Assembly (NCBI GenBank): GCA_002221725.1 | Contig: NJFT01000155.1 | Coordinates: 1 to 64,000 of the forward strand | From: Scedosporium boydii | Taxonomy: Eukaryota > Ascomycota > Sordariomycetes > Microascales > Microascaceae | Reading direction: 5' to 3' | Length of the DNA: 64,000 bases | Part shown: positions 22,614 through 35,236 of the stretch, piece after piece | Numbering within the stretch: position 1 is the stretch's first letter | Layout: each line of letters starts with the position of its first letter | Program-made: the position numbers and the translations under genes | The notes under the pieces: generated by a model | Database searches by the model: none | What the model saw: the letters and a program-made list of their open reading frames with translations, nothing else | What the model was told of the DNA's origin: nothing

Positions 22614-24488
22614 CTACAAGACAGCCTTTGCGAGCCGGCCATGGAAGCCAAACCCGACTGCAAATTCACACTCAGCCCGACCAAGTTCCTTCATCGTCCT
22701 AGCATCCAGACAGAGCAAATAACTTGCTCGATTACTGCCGTCCAGAACCACAGAGAGTAGTACACCATCGTCCTCCATCTCATCTTTCAAAGCGCCGGAC
22801 CGTGGACGTGGGCAAAAGATGGCTTCGCCGGGAGTATGGCCCGCGGGACCTTGCCACATGAGGACTTCCCGCGTCTCGGTGTCGGTCTTTATGATGCAGT
22901 CGAACAGAGTGCTGAGGCCCCGACTCGAGACGCTGTAGACGTAACGGTGGCGGCGAAGAGAGAATTCCGGGTTGAATGTCGGCAGCTCGCCAGCATGCGG
23001 AGCCGGAATCTCGAGGATAGGCTGGATCAACTCATCGTGAGAAGCCACACCCCCTTTACCGCTGGAAATACCCTTCGTCGGGAATCGATATCGCACCAGT
23101 CGCGGGTGCGCATCAGTCTTCCGGCTGCCTTCTTTCCAGAATTCCTCAGTGGCATTGTTGCGATTGAGCATGACGTCGTAATAGAAAGCTTTGAGGATGT
23201 CGCCGCTCTTAAACTGAACAAACTCACAAATCACATCTCCATTCTCTTCAAACGAATTCGTCGAGTGAAAGAAGAACGCCCCCGCTGTTTTGAACTCGGC
23301 AACAAGGCCCTTTCCTTCCTTGCGGTCCACGACGAGCCACCTACAAGGCTGTGTCGCGTCAAAAACAGAGGCGTCCATTAGGTTGCCTTCGAACGGGATC
23401 GTGGTGCCGCCGTACTTATAGTGGACCGATGGAACGCACAGCATAACATAGCTGGGCGTGAGGAAAAAGCTATGGATATACGCCGGTTTCACATGGCTGC
23501 TGGATATCGTGGCGAGAATCTTGACCTCCCCAGTTGCAGCGACAATCTGGAAAATACGGTAAGTGGCGTTCCGTCCGAATTCCATATTGAAGTTGAAGAA
23601 ATCCCCCGTATCAGGGTCACGCTTTCCGTGGGCGGCGGAAACGGGACCCTTGAGGTCGGGGTGTAATTTCTTCTGACTCACGACCCCGATGGGTTCAAGG
23701 GTGGCAGGGTCAATTTCAGAGAAGACGGCAGCATCAGTAGCAAGGAAGACATTCTTTGCCGAGGCACGATGGCCAAGATCGGCCGGGCCATTGGCGGCGA
23801 CGGGCGGTACTGATTTTGCCGATTCTGGTGATGATGATGCGGAAAGAGCTTTCTTGCCGACGAAATCGGGGCTCACAGTCACGCATATATTGTCCAGATT
23901 CGACGGCCGTCGGAACATGCTCATGAATTTCCCAAACATGCCGACACAAGGGTCGGCCTTTTGCGCGAAAGACATGCTCCTGTAAGTGCCATGACGCTTG
24001 ATGTCCTCCATGACACGGTCGGATTGGCGGCGAGAGGAGTAAAAGACACGGACTTTGGGACCCGAGGAGTACGGGTTGGGCGTACCGTCACCAATAGGCA
24101 CAATCTCGAATCGATGCGTATGGGCAAGACCGTCAAACCAGTGGGATATGTAAACAGTGCCTCGGGGCGTGTCTTCAACTTTGCAAATGCCCGGCCCTGT
24201 ACGGTAGAGACTTCCAGCAGCCCAGATGGGGATATCTCCCTTGATATTCAGTTCAATGGGGCCTCTGTGTTCCGTAAGACCATCGAACTACGGGTGCCAT
24301 ATGTCTATCATCAGCAAGCAACTCTCACGCGGTCTTAGCAAGGAAAGGAAGGACCTGACACTTACGCCGGCATCGTTGGGCCAGTCCTTGAAAGCTTCTT
24401 GTTCTATGTTCTGGACGATCTGCTTGCTGTTCGCCGCTTCGTCACCGGGCATGAACCTCACCGGATTGGTGGCGGGTGTTGGATCCAT
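22614..24488 (-). CDS. carotenoid cleavage oxygenase (RPE65 family; CAO-2/CarT-like)
   Basis: Two exons on the minus strand, 24488-24366 and 24287-22614, giving 598 residues. The N-terminus reads through the intron as WPNDAGFDGLTEHRG, then IPIWAAGSLYRTGPG, the typical entry to the seven-bladed propeller. All four iron-ligand histidines can be seen: SAAHGKRD, YIHSFFL, FFFHSTNSFEENGD and GFGFHGR. Such enzymes use Fe(II) and O2 to cut a polyene double bond. The N-terminal motifs resemble the torulene-cleaving CAO-2/CarT group of neurosporaxanthin synthesis more than the stilbene-cleaving CAO-1 group; this is from memory, so the substrate is provisional. No phytoene synthase or desaturase gene lies nearby in the window. 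Confidence 0.88.
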
Positions 24489-26192
24489 GGTTCTCTGGTC
24501 CAAGGCTGGGTAGGATCTCGAGAATAGAGCAGAAAGAGATGAGCCGTCTGTTATATATGGCGGTGTTAACCTCGCAGGGCGTCTTACACGCGAAGTGTAA
24601 GACCGATATGGCGATGTGAAATGGCGGTGATCCAGCCACTGGAAAGAGAGGTTAGAAGGCACGAGGAATGTGTAATGGAAGTAAGAAAAGGAAATTTTTT
24701 GCTTTATGACGATGGGAAAAGTTTGGAAGCCAAGGTTCCTGGTCATTGAAGGCTCTAGGTAGAGATTGAGGTCCTCATCTGAAAACCTAGGGCTTGAGCT
24801 GCGTTCGTTCCGAGGAAGATGGTGAAGAGAGCACGGCTATTTATATTCATCGGGCAGGGTGTTAGCCGCGCACTGAGGAACACGCGTCCCGAGGATGGAG
24901 ATATTATGAGTTGACTCACGAGGAAAGCTTGAAGTTGAATTTCGTGACATGTAAACGGCGGACGACTTTTGACGTGATACTACCAGATTCTGGAAGGGCG
25001 GTTGTTTTCGCACCACGAACGTCATTGCGGCGCCCAATGGCCACGAACTATAACCCTTCATTCCCTTTTAGGACACGCGGAAAGCATCTCGCGAGTTAAA
25101 GTAGGGGCATGTAACCGCACAAAATGCCTGGAGGCTGGCAACTCAGCTGAGGGTTTCTGGAACTCTCCCACCGAAGTTGGCGGGTTCTTTCCGAGGTACA
25201 GGGCAAGGAACAGGTGGAATTCCTATTGAGTCAATATCAATCTATGCAGTTGCCAAGGTACGTCTGACATGTTCGCATTCGCACCCGCATCTTGAGACTA
25301 CCATTCAGTATTACTCGCACGCAGGATTCGTCATAGAACGACACTTGTGTGGATGACAGGGTCACCATTTGAGTCTTGGCGGGTGAGAACACCCACACGC
25401 GACCGAACCCCCTGTCTGGAGAATTCCTGTTGTGATCGTCTGCATTTGATCTATCCTCTCTTGAGAGGATGGTGCGGAAACGCTCCGTCTTACTATCGGA
25501 AAAGATCAATTGGTGCAGAGTGACGAATACCGAAGAAGTAAGTCCAGTTTCTGGTAAATACCATCGCTACGCCATGCCAAATTGTCTAATCTTGCTCTAG
25601 GTGAATCTGGGGTAATTGTCTCCTTCATAATTTCTTGCGCAGTGAAGTTCAGGGTTCTTCATTTGATCCAATCTTCCTCGGAAGAATAGTAATCAACGCC
25701 GATCGCAGCTCGGCTCCTGATGTTGGCTAACGTCAGCTGTACTTCATAGCTCGTGGAAGCATCAGCGCCGCTTGGCGAGTCCGAGTCCGAGTGCGAGTGC
25801 GAACCCGATCAACACGTACTTAATTAATTTTTGTGTGGTCCCATTTTGGAGATCTCAAAGCCTCGACGGTGGTCTGGATGGAAACACTTTGACAGGCTTT
25901 CCGGCTTCACACTAATACTGCGTCAATCGATCAGTTCCAAGTCCCGTTGTATCACACACTTTTGGAAGCCCTCAGTGTTATTACCAGTTCTAAGAGGTAA
26001 CGTTGCCGAGTCTGATCGAATAAGCAGGGTAGGATATTCGATGATTGTAATGTGACTGGAAAGTATAAGCAATCCCTCCAACACCTCGGAATTCTAGTAT
26101 TTGGTTACAGGTAATGGATGGTATCAACAAGGCTTTTGCCACTCCCTTCATGTTTCCCCGTCGTTGATCTAAGATTATCTGACTCTAGACAA
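24489..26192. other. intergenic region upstream of the carotenoid oxygenase
   Basis: About 1.7 kb. The left end is the carotenoid oxygenase promoter. A GAGTCC/GAGTGC repeat sits at about 25776-25802. The right end is the 3' flank of the KDEL-protein gene. No gene is supported. Confidence 0.55.
24551..24557 (-). promoter_or_regulatory. TATA box of the carotenoid oxygenase gene
   Basis: The minus strand reads TATATAA here, about 63 bp upstream of the ATG. The spacing implies a very short 5' leader. Confidence 0.5.
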
Positions 26193-27220
26193 TCATAGTT
26201 CGTCCTTGCCGCCCGTCTTCTTCTCCTCGGCCTTGTCCTTCTTGGGCTGTTCCTTGGACTCCTCAGTCTTATCAGCCTTAGGTTCTTCCTTAGCCTCCTC
26301 TGCCGTTTCCTCAACGACACCCTCCTTCTTCGCTAGCACGTTGGCATCAATCTTAATGCTAATCACCCTCTCCGCGTTAGGGTTGGTCTTGCTGGGCCAC
26401 GCGACGACAGCGCCATCCGCATGCGTGGGTTGGTACTTGCTGAGATCGGAGAATTGCTCTGCACGACGAGAGGAACGTTCACACGTTAGAAATTTCATTT
26501 CACCAAGCATCCATGCCCCACAAATAGCCCAAGAGCAGTGTGGGTAAGGTAAATGGAAATATGACGATGGCCAAGGGCACTGATGCGCGTAGTCCTCTTA
26601 TGACCGGGGTTGGGGGTTCAGTTTCGGAAGAATGGCTTACCTTCGCAGTTGCTTCCTTCCGCAATCCAGAGAGGGAGGATCTCATAGATGGCGCCGGGGG
26701 CAAAGATGGCGACTTTTTCGCTATCCGCACTCCTGTCAACACTCTCCTTAACCTCCACGGTGCTGTCAATCGTATCGTCATCGTCCTTGGGCTTCTGGAA
26801 CACGGCAAAGAGGCCCTTTCCAGGTCCCTCTGTCCTCTCCTGCTCCTCGATCCATTCCTTGACCTTCAGAGGTATATCCGAATACTCCATCTTTAACAAA
26901 TTCCTGTCGTGAAGGTGGCGATCCCACCCGCCCCATCCACCAGGGTACTCACGACCAGTGAAGAATTCCTTCAGGCCAGTAGCCCAGGGACCAAGACCCA
27001 ATGGAGGCTTGTCCATGAGGGTGTGGAGGGTGTACTCTTGAGCGTCAAACTTCTGAGACGCCTCGCAGGCGGCGTTATAGTTGGCCATCGCCTCAGGCTC
27101 GAAAGGGTATTTCCACTTGAAGGTTTCGACTTTGGTCGGTTTCGGTGATGGCTTCGCCCCGAAGGCATGGGCCGTTGAGGCCAAGAAGGCCAACATGGCA
27201 GCGGCTGCGTCGGCCCTCAT
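26193..27220 (-). CDS. ER-luminal protein with signal peptide and C-terminal KDEL, function unknown
   Basis: Two exons on the minus strand, 27220-26641 and 26458-26193, giving 281 residues. Residues 1-19 form a signal peptide (AAAAMLAFLASTAHA), and the protein ends exactly in KDEL, the ER retrieval signal, so residence in the ER lumen is well supported. The middle contains WGGWDRHLHDRNLLKMEYSD and PGAIYEILPLWIAEGSNCE. The last 50 residues are a Lys/Glu-rich, probably unstructured or helical tail (EETAEEAKEEPKADKTEE) before the signal. I do not recognise a catalytic domain. A role in secretory folding or quality control is plausible from location only. The 182-bp intron has a CTAAC branch site near its acceptor. 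Confidence 0.8.
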
Positions 27221-30200
27221 CGTCGAGTGTAATCTGCTACTTCTCTCGACTCGAGTTGAAGCTATTAAGATATGGGTAAGAAAGCGGTTTTACAACCGGT
27301 GCGGAGCTTTCGATCGTGTCCGAGTGCGACAGCAAAAGAAGATGCAAATCTGCACGGAAAGATCAAACGAATGAAATATGATCAATATATTCGATTGTCC
27401 CAACTTCAACACGTTTGCGGACTCATCAATCTAAGAAACGAAGGCAAGAATATTGGAGAGAAAGCAAGCACGTTATAAAACAAGGCCGAAAGAGAAGCTC
27501 AAAGCTCCCGATTCTTTATACCCCGGACCTCCCATGAGAAGAGGCCAAATAGCATATTTCATCAGCCCAGACGCAAATGCATTGCTGTCCTTAATAACGG
27601 ATCTATCATACTCCGGAATTCCCATCTCGGAAAGCCTCCCGCAGCTCTTCCCCAGGAAAATGGAGCCAAGATGAAGGCATGATGGGTGGATAAATGCATC
27701 TGGCGGGCCGTTGATATTAAATCCAGCAATGGGAGGAAATTGAAGCCTTCCATGTTCCAATTCATTCCTTATTGGGACGATTGGCCCACATCGCTCAAGG
27801 CACTGTGGGATCGCTGCAACGTCCTTGGTCAAGGATACAAATTGTACAATTGTACCAAGTCTGGTGATTAGTCAACTACGGACTCCGCACGTGACTAGCC
27901 AAGTGCTCACACTTGCGACCCAGGAACGAGCTTCATCAAGATCGCGAACGAGCACATTCATGGTTTAGATTGGAGAGCTCACCACTTCCCTGAGCGCGTG
28001 GTCTAGAAGTGTGCGGGTGGCATAGCGACTGCGTGCGACCTCGAACTTGGAACTCTTGTTCCTGCATGGCTGAATACCTCATCGTCAAAAGGGCTCTAGC
28101 ATGCTCCCATCCCCATCTGTCCTGTCTCAAGCTTGCTCTCTCGTAGCTCCCAAGCCTCATTGTGCTGGAAGCTCCTCTCATGTATTCCTCAATCCCCCAA
28201 ATCAGAGGGGAATTTTTGGCCAAGAATGGATATAGAAATATCAACTTATGGTTTTCGTATAAACAGGTCGCGAAAGGGAAGGAAGAGGCTACGGGTGATC
28301 TTCCTGAGAGAAGTGACCTCCCCTTCCTAGCCATGCCCGCGATTTCCCTCCCCCCAGACTTGGCGAGTTGCTTTTTCGATGCTCGCTATCCGTAAGCCCG
28401 ACCTTCTAGAAGCGAGATATGGGCATCGAGGATTACACTTTTATTTAGTTCACCGACATGCGTGAAACCGTTACGAGGAGTATCGTTTCACCCCGGTGAT
28501 CGACCTGGTTGTGTTTCATCGTTCACCTGCGCTCGGTGTTCCTCTCTTCGCTCTGGCTCCGTCCGCTCAATCCTATTTTGACAAGTCAGTGTCACAACCC
28601 TAGAAGCAGCCTCCTTTCCGAGGAGTTAACGCAGCTTCAGACGCTTGGGAGCCTGCAGAATCAAAATGCAGACGCACACTCTGGGTCTAAGCCTTAACCG
28701 ACATCACGGATATTCCCATGACAGGGAACTTTTTCCCTTCCTTTTATGTGGCTGGCAGGGCTTTTCCTTGCATCTCGTCTCGCCTCAACGCAAAGGCTGA
28801 CGGCATCTTTACCGACTTGGCCTGGATCGTTGCTGATTCCACATGTGAAGAGGCCCGCCCTCCTTACAGAAGAGCGAAGACTGCCACGCAGACGGGAAAA
28901 AGGCATCATGTTTCCATGTGCGTACTTCGTACTGGATTCCGATGCTCAATGGTCGCATTAGTACGAAGGTAGGTAGGATGAGTCTCAACTTCAGGTGACA
29001 TCTGCAAGTATCAATTCCCACGGGGAGGCAGCTCACACACCCAGAATTATCCGATTACTCTATCACGAAAAGGCCTCAAGTGCATGTTCTTCAGATTCAC
29101 GGACGGCAGAAAAACAAACAAACAAACAAACAAACCAGAAGCGGAAGGGGAACGCCATGTCTTCAACTGCCGCGAGCATTCCCCGGTGCTCCCTCAGGCC
29201 AGTGCATGTCCCGCGACGTTCACCATCCACACAAGACGCTTGTAAGACTGGCCCTTGCCAATTGATCGACCCTTCACCCGAGAATCTTCGCCGGCGAAAC
29301 GAAGCCAAGAGTGCTGGGCTTTGGCTTCTGCCTCTCACGCGTTTATGGAGTGCAGTTCGCTTCCAAAGATCCGAGGCCATGATCTTCTCCAGTCACCCAA
29401 GCCAAGTGTGCTTGCATTTCTCACCAAGTGGCGAAGCATTCCTTGATATGCCTTAGCAGTATCAAGAGAATCATGAGAGGCAATCAAGTAGGCATTAAAA
29501 TCCACATACTGACTCAAAATTAGAGAGGTCATCGTGCCCAGCCCTCTCGTCTCAGCTTCTTCAAGCTAGTGTTAGAGACTCTATCTGGTGTAATTGCCCC
29601 AACGAAAACCACATCGTGACTCTACGGACCTCGTTTGAGCGAACCTTTGCTTCTACCTCATCGTAGCATAACTTAAATTTAATTCACTTGATATTGCATT
29701 TGCAAAGTACTATTCCAAAACGTCGGTGGGATATTGTAGCGAATTGCCGAGCCCGCCTACAACCTAGAACCGAACACCTGGTTTTCGTTGTCCACCGCCC
29801 CCCCCTTCGCTTCAGCCCCAGGGACGGCCGGTTCTATACTGATCCGCTCCGAGAATAGACAGAGAAGACTTAGCGAGGCCCCCTCACGCCGAGGATGCGG
29901 TGGGAATGCAGGTCAACGCATCAATCCTTGGGGACTCCGGCAGTGCAGAGAGAACTTCCAGGTTCTCTACTGCGATGGCGAGCACATCCTGATCCGTTTC
30001 TCCAGAATCGGAATATACGAAGGAGATGCCATCTCCATATCGGCGGACTCCGCCAACCCCATCCCAGGCAGGGTAGGGCTGGAAAGAATATTTAGAGAAC
30101 GTCCGAAGAACACTATCCGAACAACCCATGCCCTTGTCCACAACCTTCTTGGGGAGTGTCGCAGAAGTGCGTTGGGCATGTCGCGATAACATCAGAAAGG

Positions 30201-31434
30201 TGTTCAAGCCTCCAAGCCAAGCATTGAGTATCCAGGAGTGCCCCCTTAAAGCAATTGACCGTGTCACTCAATTACTCGAAAATTCCATTTGTAGAGACAT
30301 GAGTTTCCGTCAAAACTGTACAATGTGCCACAGAACCCGGCATTTCTGGAAAGATGGCACAAGCTTGCTGCTTGATCGCCATTCCGGCAAAACTGCTTCC
30401 TCATGCAAGTTGAACCCCCTGGGCGAGTCTGTGCGAAACTTTTTCTGCATCCCCGCGCTGTGATGTCGACCGGTGTCATCCGAAAACATTTCCATGGTGC
30501 CGTGCCAAAGACCAAACCTTAATTTTATCGGCGGATACGACTTCAAGATAAATCCAAAGACAGAGTTATAAAAAATAGAAAAACAAGAAGAAAGAGAGAG
30601 AAAAAAAAATAAAGGATGTTGAGAGGGATCCGCGGAAGTAAGTCGGTTTAGGCAACATCATGATCAGAGAGGATGAATGCTCATATCCTGATCGTACCTT
30701 GCGCCCCGGATCTCACTGCGACCGGCACATTGTCGCAACTGCACTCGGTGCAGTCCACGCTCTTGGTCGTGCCGGATCGTCGTCAATCGTTTCTTGCGTT
30801 TGGCCACCGGACCCCCCTTTTGGCCCCCCTCCCCGCCTTTCATTTCAGCGTTCTCCACGGGTAGAATGTGGAGAGAGGGCATCCACCGAGAACATTGAAG
30901 GTATGGAGGCCGGGAGGGGAATGTGTGCGATCTTCCTGGGGTAAGAACATACAAGGTCTTCGTGCGGGAGGTTCCTCGAGTGTTGCTCTTCCGACTCTTC
31001 TCAAGCCTTCTTCGTGAACGGCTCTTATTATAGCTTGACCTCCCTGTTAACCCGTCGATCTGATGAGCCTTTCTTCTCCACCCCATTCTCTCGTTTGGTT
31101 TAGGTCTGTCCTTATTCCTTTCTCTTAAATGCCTTTTCTCTTTGTCTATCGCTTCAGTCTAGACGCGACGACCCAAGGCTGTTCTCTATAGCTTCTTGCT
31201 TCCAGGCACTTCGGATTCGCCTCTGCTTGGTGACCGCACTCACCGATTCACCTACACTCTCTAGGGTTCTCACTACATTCTCTCTTTTTTGCCGCAGGTG
31301 GCTCGGGAGAAAAGGCAGGGACCGCCAGGCAGTTCAATCTCATAGAACCTCCAGACTCTTGAACCTTCTCCACCTAAGCGAGTCCTCTGACCACCATCGA
31401 CTTATACAACGAAACTGAAGCCTGTCTTTCCATC
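27221..31434. other. 4.2 kb region without a clear gene
   Basis: The largest gap in the window. It has an AAAC tetranucleotide repeat (29111-29135), one TACTTCGTA motif (28923-28931), A-rich sequence near 30570-30610, and a CT-rich leader before the receptor gene. A minus-strand open frame at 29884-30267 (about 127 codons) is the longest candidate, but I recognise no motif, its apparent start is not compelling, and the plus strand is open over the same bases. Confidence 0.5.
29111..29135. repeat. AAAC tetranucleotide microsatellite
   Basis: About six tandem AAAC units in non-coding sequence. Confidence 0.85.
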
Positions 31435-32957
31435 ATGGCGGTTCCGGCCCCTGTCCGAGGCCGCCAGATAGCCTTCTTCCCAACACCCATCCTCCCCCCG
31501 AATCCAATACTAACACCGACATCAACCACGATATCCACGATACCTACGATACCTACGAGCTTTCAATCGGCAGTGGTAACCTCTTACGCTTCGGTTACCG
31601 GCGCAGCGACAAAAACCTTTATCCCCATCATCGTTAATGCGGCGACATCTTCGATAGATGCTGTGGTGGAGAGCGAGGTCCCAGCTGTGACGGTGCCGAG
31701 CAGCGTCCCTCCGGGAGTGGATCTTGGGCCGCTGTTGAATTTTACGACGTGGCTAATGACGGGACTCGCGTTTGCTATTCTCATGCTTAGAATATACTGC
31801 AAAGCCTCGAGGAAGAGGCGGCTCTGGTGGGATGATTATGTCCTTTCACTGGCCTGGGTAAGTCAAGGCGAGATAACTCTTCTTTGCGCAACTCACATGA
31901 ACATTATGCTTCAGCCTTCTCACGAGTTCCGTTTTTTTTTAAGCTCTTTGCTAATTGTATAAATGTTTAGATATGTCTCGCAGTAGCCGGGACGATGACT
32001 ACGGTGTCCGTGAACTTTGGATACGGGCGTCACCTCGAGGCAATCGCGAAGGAGGACTTGGACAGAATGCCCACCATTGCCAACGCAGCTGGCTTCACCT
32101 CCGTGCTCGCGGCAATGTGGAGCAAGACATCTTTCGCGCTGACGCTGGCGCGCATCTCGGAAGGGTGGATCTTCCGCATGACGTGGATAATCATCGTTTC
32201 GATAAATCTCATTATGGGGTCCAGCGCAATAATGGTGTGGATTGATATGGACAATGACACGAAGATCAACTACTTTATCTTTACAACCGGTGAGTGTGCC
32301 AAGAACTGGTTGTCGTGGCTTGACTTGACGAGATCTCTAACGGAGTTGGTATACAGCTTATTCGGGCGCAATGGATGTCCTTCTGTCAATGCTCCCGTGG
32401 AAGATCATTTGGCATCTCCGGATGACGAAGAAGGAGAAGATAGGAGTGCTTGTCGCCATGAGTATGGGTGTCTTGTAAGTTCCCCCCTTTCAGGCAGTCG
32501 ACCCCTTCCTTCTTCAAGTTGCTTTTTCGGTTCGGTCGACGCTAATTTTCCCCCTTTCTTCATCAGTGCTGGAGCCACCTCGTTAATAAAAGTTAGCAGG
32601 GTGCCGACTATCAATTCTCCTGATCCAAGTACGTTGTGCATATTCGAGCATGTTCCAGAGACCAAGAGTTGACGCGAAGCTAACCTAACCTCTCTCGCTG
32701 TTACAGTCGACAGTGTCCAACTCGTCATCTTTGGCATCGCCGAGAGCGCCACAACCATTATCGCGGCATCGATACCCGTCCTCCGAGCCCTCATCCGTGA
32801 GGGCAAGTCTCAGCCCCCCAAACATCAAGCGCCTATCGAGCTGGACACAATTAGCTCGAAAGTGCCCCTGAGGAGAGCTGGTAGCGTGGCGACGGACTAC
32901 TCGATCCAGGACGATGTTACCCACTACAATGTTCCGGTCCGAATCGACTCCCGATGA
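31435..32957 (+). CDS. Pth11-like rhodopsin-fold receptor/integral membrane protein
   Basis: Five exons: 31435-31857, 31971-32289, 32357-32474, 32567-32628 and 32707-32957, giving 390 residues. A Ser/Thr/Pro-rich N-terminus of about 100 residues carries no CFEM cysteines. Seven helices follow: LLNFTTWLMTGLAFAILMLR, the WWDDYVLSLAW motif of this family running into CLAVAGTMTTVSV, an AAMWSKTSFALTLARIS helix, MTWIIIVSINLIM, AYSGAMDVLLSMLPWKIIW, MGVFAGATSLIKV and the last helix in VQLVIFGIAESATTIIAASIP. The short tail is hydrophilic. This family includes the Magnaporthe receptor Pth11 and many paralogues thought to sense surface or chemical cues at the plasma membrane. The ligand is unknown. It borders a region with decayed genes. 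Confidence 0.85.
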
Positions 32958-34019
32958 GCGCTGAAGCACGGATTCACTCACTGTATACGACCATATTCCC
33001 GAAATTGGGCGTTGTTTTTATTATGACAATTATTATTTTCCTTTTCTTTTAGAGAAGCCGGATATCATGACCAAGTCCAGAGATCCAATGGAGTTGGATT
33101 GAAACAGCCACACTACAAACCCATTTGCGAACAGAGCGAAACTTCCAAATAAAACCAAGAAAAACCGAAAAAAAGGAACGACCGATTGTGCGAGATATAA
33201 CTGCTTGAATGTTGGAGTTATTGTGTGTTAGTCTTATCCCGGTTCTGTACGATCATGTTTGGAGGTGTCGGGTCTCTTTTTGACCTTGATGATATGAAGT
33301 GGTTGGGAACATTGAAGCATTGGGTTTTTGCTTTTTGGATTGGGAATGGGGAGGAGTCATCGCTTTGGTCTGGGTTTTCATTGCATCCAGGATTGATTTC
33401 AACCCCTGTGGGACGAGGATGAGGTGTGTGGCGAAGAAAAGGCCGTCGATTCTGGTTCCTGGCGTTGGGTGCAGGAAGTTATTCACGGCAGTGTGTTGTG
33501 AGTTGCCTAGCGATGCCACGAACTACGACGTACTGATTTGATTGATCAAAACGGGCGTATCTTGTGGGTTTGACTTGATAAGTTTTATGCTTTCTTTGTC
33601 CGATAACGATGGTGAGAGCCTGCCGAATTGATTGATATTCCAACCTCGATTGGTCCTGAAACTGGTCCTGGTGACAAGATGCCACCAGGTCGAAAGCCTT
33701 GCGTGGAATTGAGACACGATGATGAATCGTTTCGGGGTGAATGAACTCAACATGAAGAATCTCCTGCGTCCCATTTGGACCCCCTCAGCGCCGGCTGGCC
33801 TTGGAGAGTTTGGTGAGTTGCACAGGGGTGGGATTGGACAAGTAACATTACGTCGCAAACTAAGAGGTTAGATCCGGAGCAAGACATCGCATTTTTTGCC
33901 TATGCCCGGATTTAACATAGTTGAGGATGTCTGAGGCTGAGAGAGGAGGGAGCCCAGGGTCAAAGGTGTCTTGGCCACAAAATAGCCAAGTGATGGCTGG
34001 CCGGTACGAGACATGACCT

Positions 34020-34049
34020 AAGTAGTGTACGAAGTAGAGTACACTACTT
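34020..34049. repeat. perfect inverted repeat, 11-bp arms and 8-bp loop
   Basis: AAGTAGTGTAC at 34020-34030 pairs perfectly with GTACACTACTT at 34039-34049, so either strand can form a hairpin. The junction and loop also contain TACGAAGTA. It could be a MITE-like footprint, a protein-binding palindrome, or chance. Confidence 0.8.
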
Positions 34050-34711
34050 GACATCTGGCCCATTCCTTCATTGATTGATGGAGCCGGTCATTTTGTGTAG
34101 TGTCTGCAGCCTTGATTGGAAAGAAGTTTTGCTTTGATTGTACCAAGTCAAGTTGCTACACCGAAATTGCACGTTCAACGCGTGTTTCTGGTGGATCAAC
34201 CACGCCTTGAAAAGAAACGTAGAAAAAAAGAGAAAAACAAGGGAGGAGGGAGCACGACGTTTACTGTCTAATACATCTCTCGTTCAACAACGCAGCTGGC
34301 CGGCATTTCGCAGTGACCGTACCGCCGGGGCCGAGTGCGTTTGGGTTATTCCGTTCTCTTGTGATTTGTCACACGGGCCGTCGGTCCCAGAGACGAAGTC
34401 GATGAGTCAGCCCACGGGCACTGGAAAGGTTGATACGAAGGGCTGCTACTTCGTATTTATCTTATCGCACTTACATCAGTATCCAACATCTTCAAACCAA
34501 CATGGGCTAGGGCACGGGTATTCGATTTCGGAGCTCGGCTTGTACTAATTTCGTCGTCTTTTTCTCCCACGACTCCACGGAACGCACCATGTTACAATTA
34601 CGAGCATTGTCATCATTCGACTGCTAAACCATTCGATGAGAATGGAATGGAAGCCTTTAACTCGGATTTCCCTTATCTCGACATCGATACTACGCGTCTA
34701 ACGATACCTGC

Positions 34712-34828
34712 GATGCTGATATCTTGGTCGTTGGTGCTGGGGTGGCAGGCCTCAGCACCAGCATTACCGCACCCCCTTCGAGATACGACAAGGTCGGCAA
34801 GCCACCGTATGGGAGCTCTAATGGGTAG
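34712..34828 (+). pseudogene. possible relic of an FAD-dependent oxidoreductase N-terminus
   Basis: One frame encodes DADILVVGAGVAGLSTSIT, a near-perfect dinucleotide-binding signature (GxGxxG after a hydrophobic strand) as found at the start of FAD-dependent monooxygenases and amine oxidases. The frame stays open only to a TAG at 34826-34828, and no further domain is visible. It is either a decayed gene fragment or coincidence. Confidence 0.35.
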
Positions 34829-35236
34829 TAATTTGACGATTAGGAAGCCCGGCCGAGGTCAATACTGTAATAAAAAAAAATTGGAAAACACAGGCGTAAG
34901 GAATCTAGCAGGGTATTAAGAATATACAAACACTGTTCATGAAATACGCGAGTCGCATTACCAAATTCCCGACGATATAGTTAAAAACCACCGTTGCTTG
35001 CTCAAATATTTCCTGGTCGTAGACACTCAAAAAATTATCTCGGTCGTTCACTAACCACTGGAAACTTCCATTGATTCGCCCGCCTAGTGTAGACGTTGCG
35101 GCTCGAGACACTCTTCCCTTCACCCAAAGCGCAATAGAGACTGACGAAATCGATGACTATCGGTATCAAATAACCCTATCCCACATTAAGCCTGTCCAAT
35201 TGAGGTTCTACTAATGATGACATATCCCTCGTCCTT

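Larger units (their letters stand above)
32958..35236. other. intergenic region with relic sequence
   Basis: About 2.3 kb. It contains an inverted repeat (34020-34049), TACGAAGTA/TACTTCGTA copies (34028-34036, 34447-34455) and the relic FAD-binding motif at 34712. No intact gene is visible. Confidence 0.55.
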
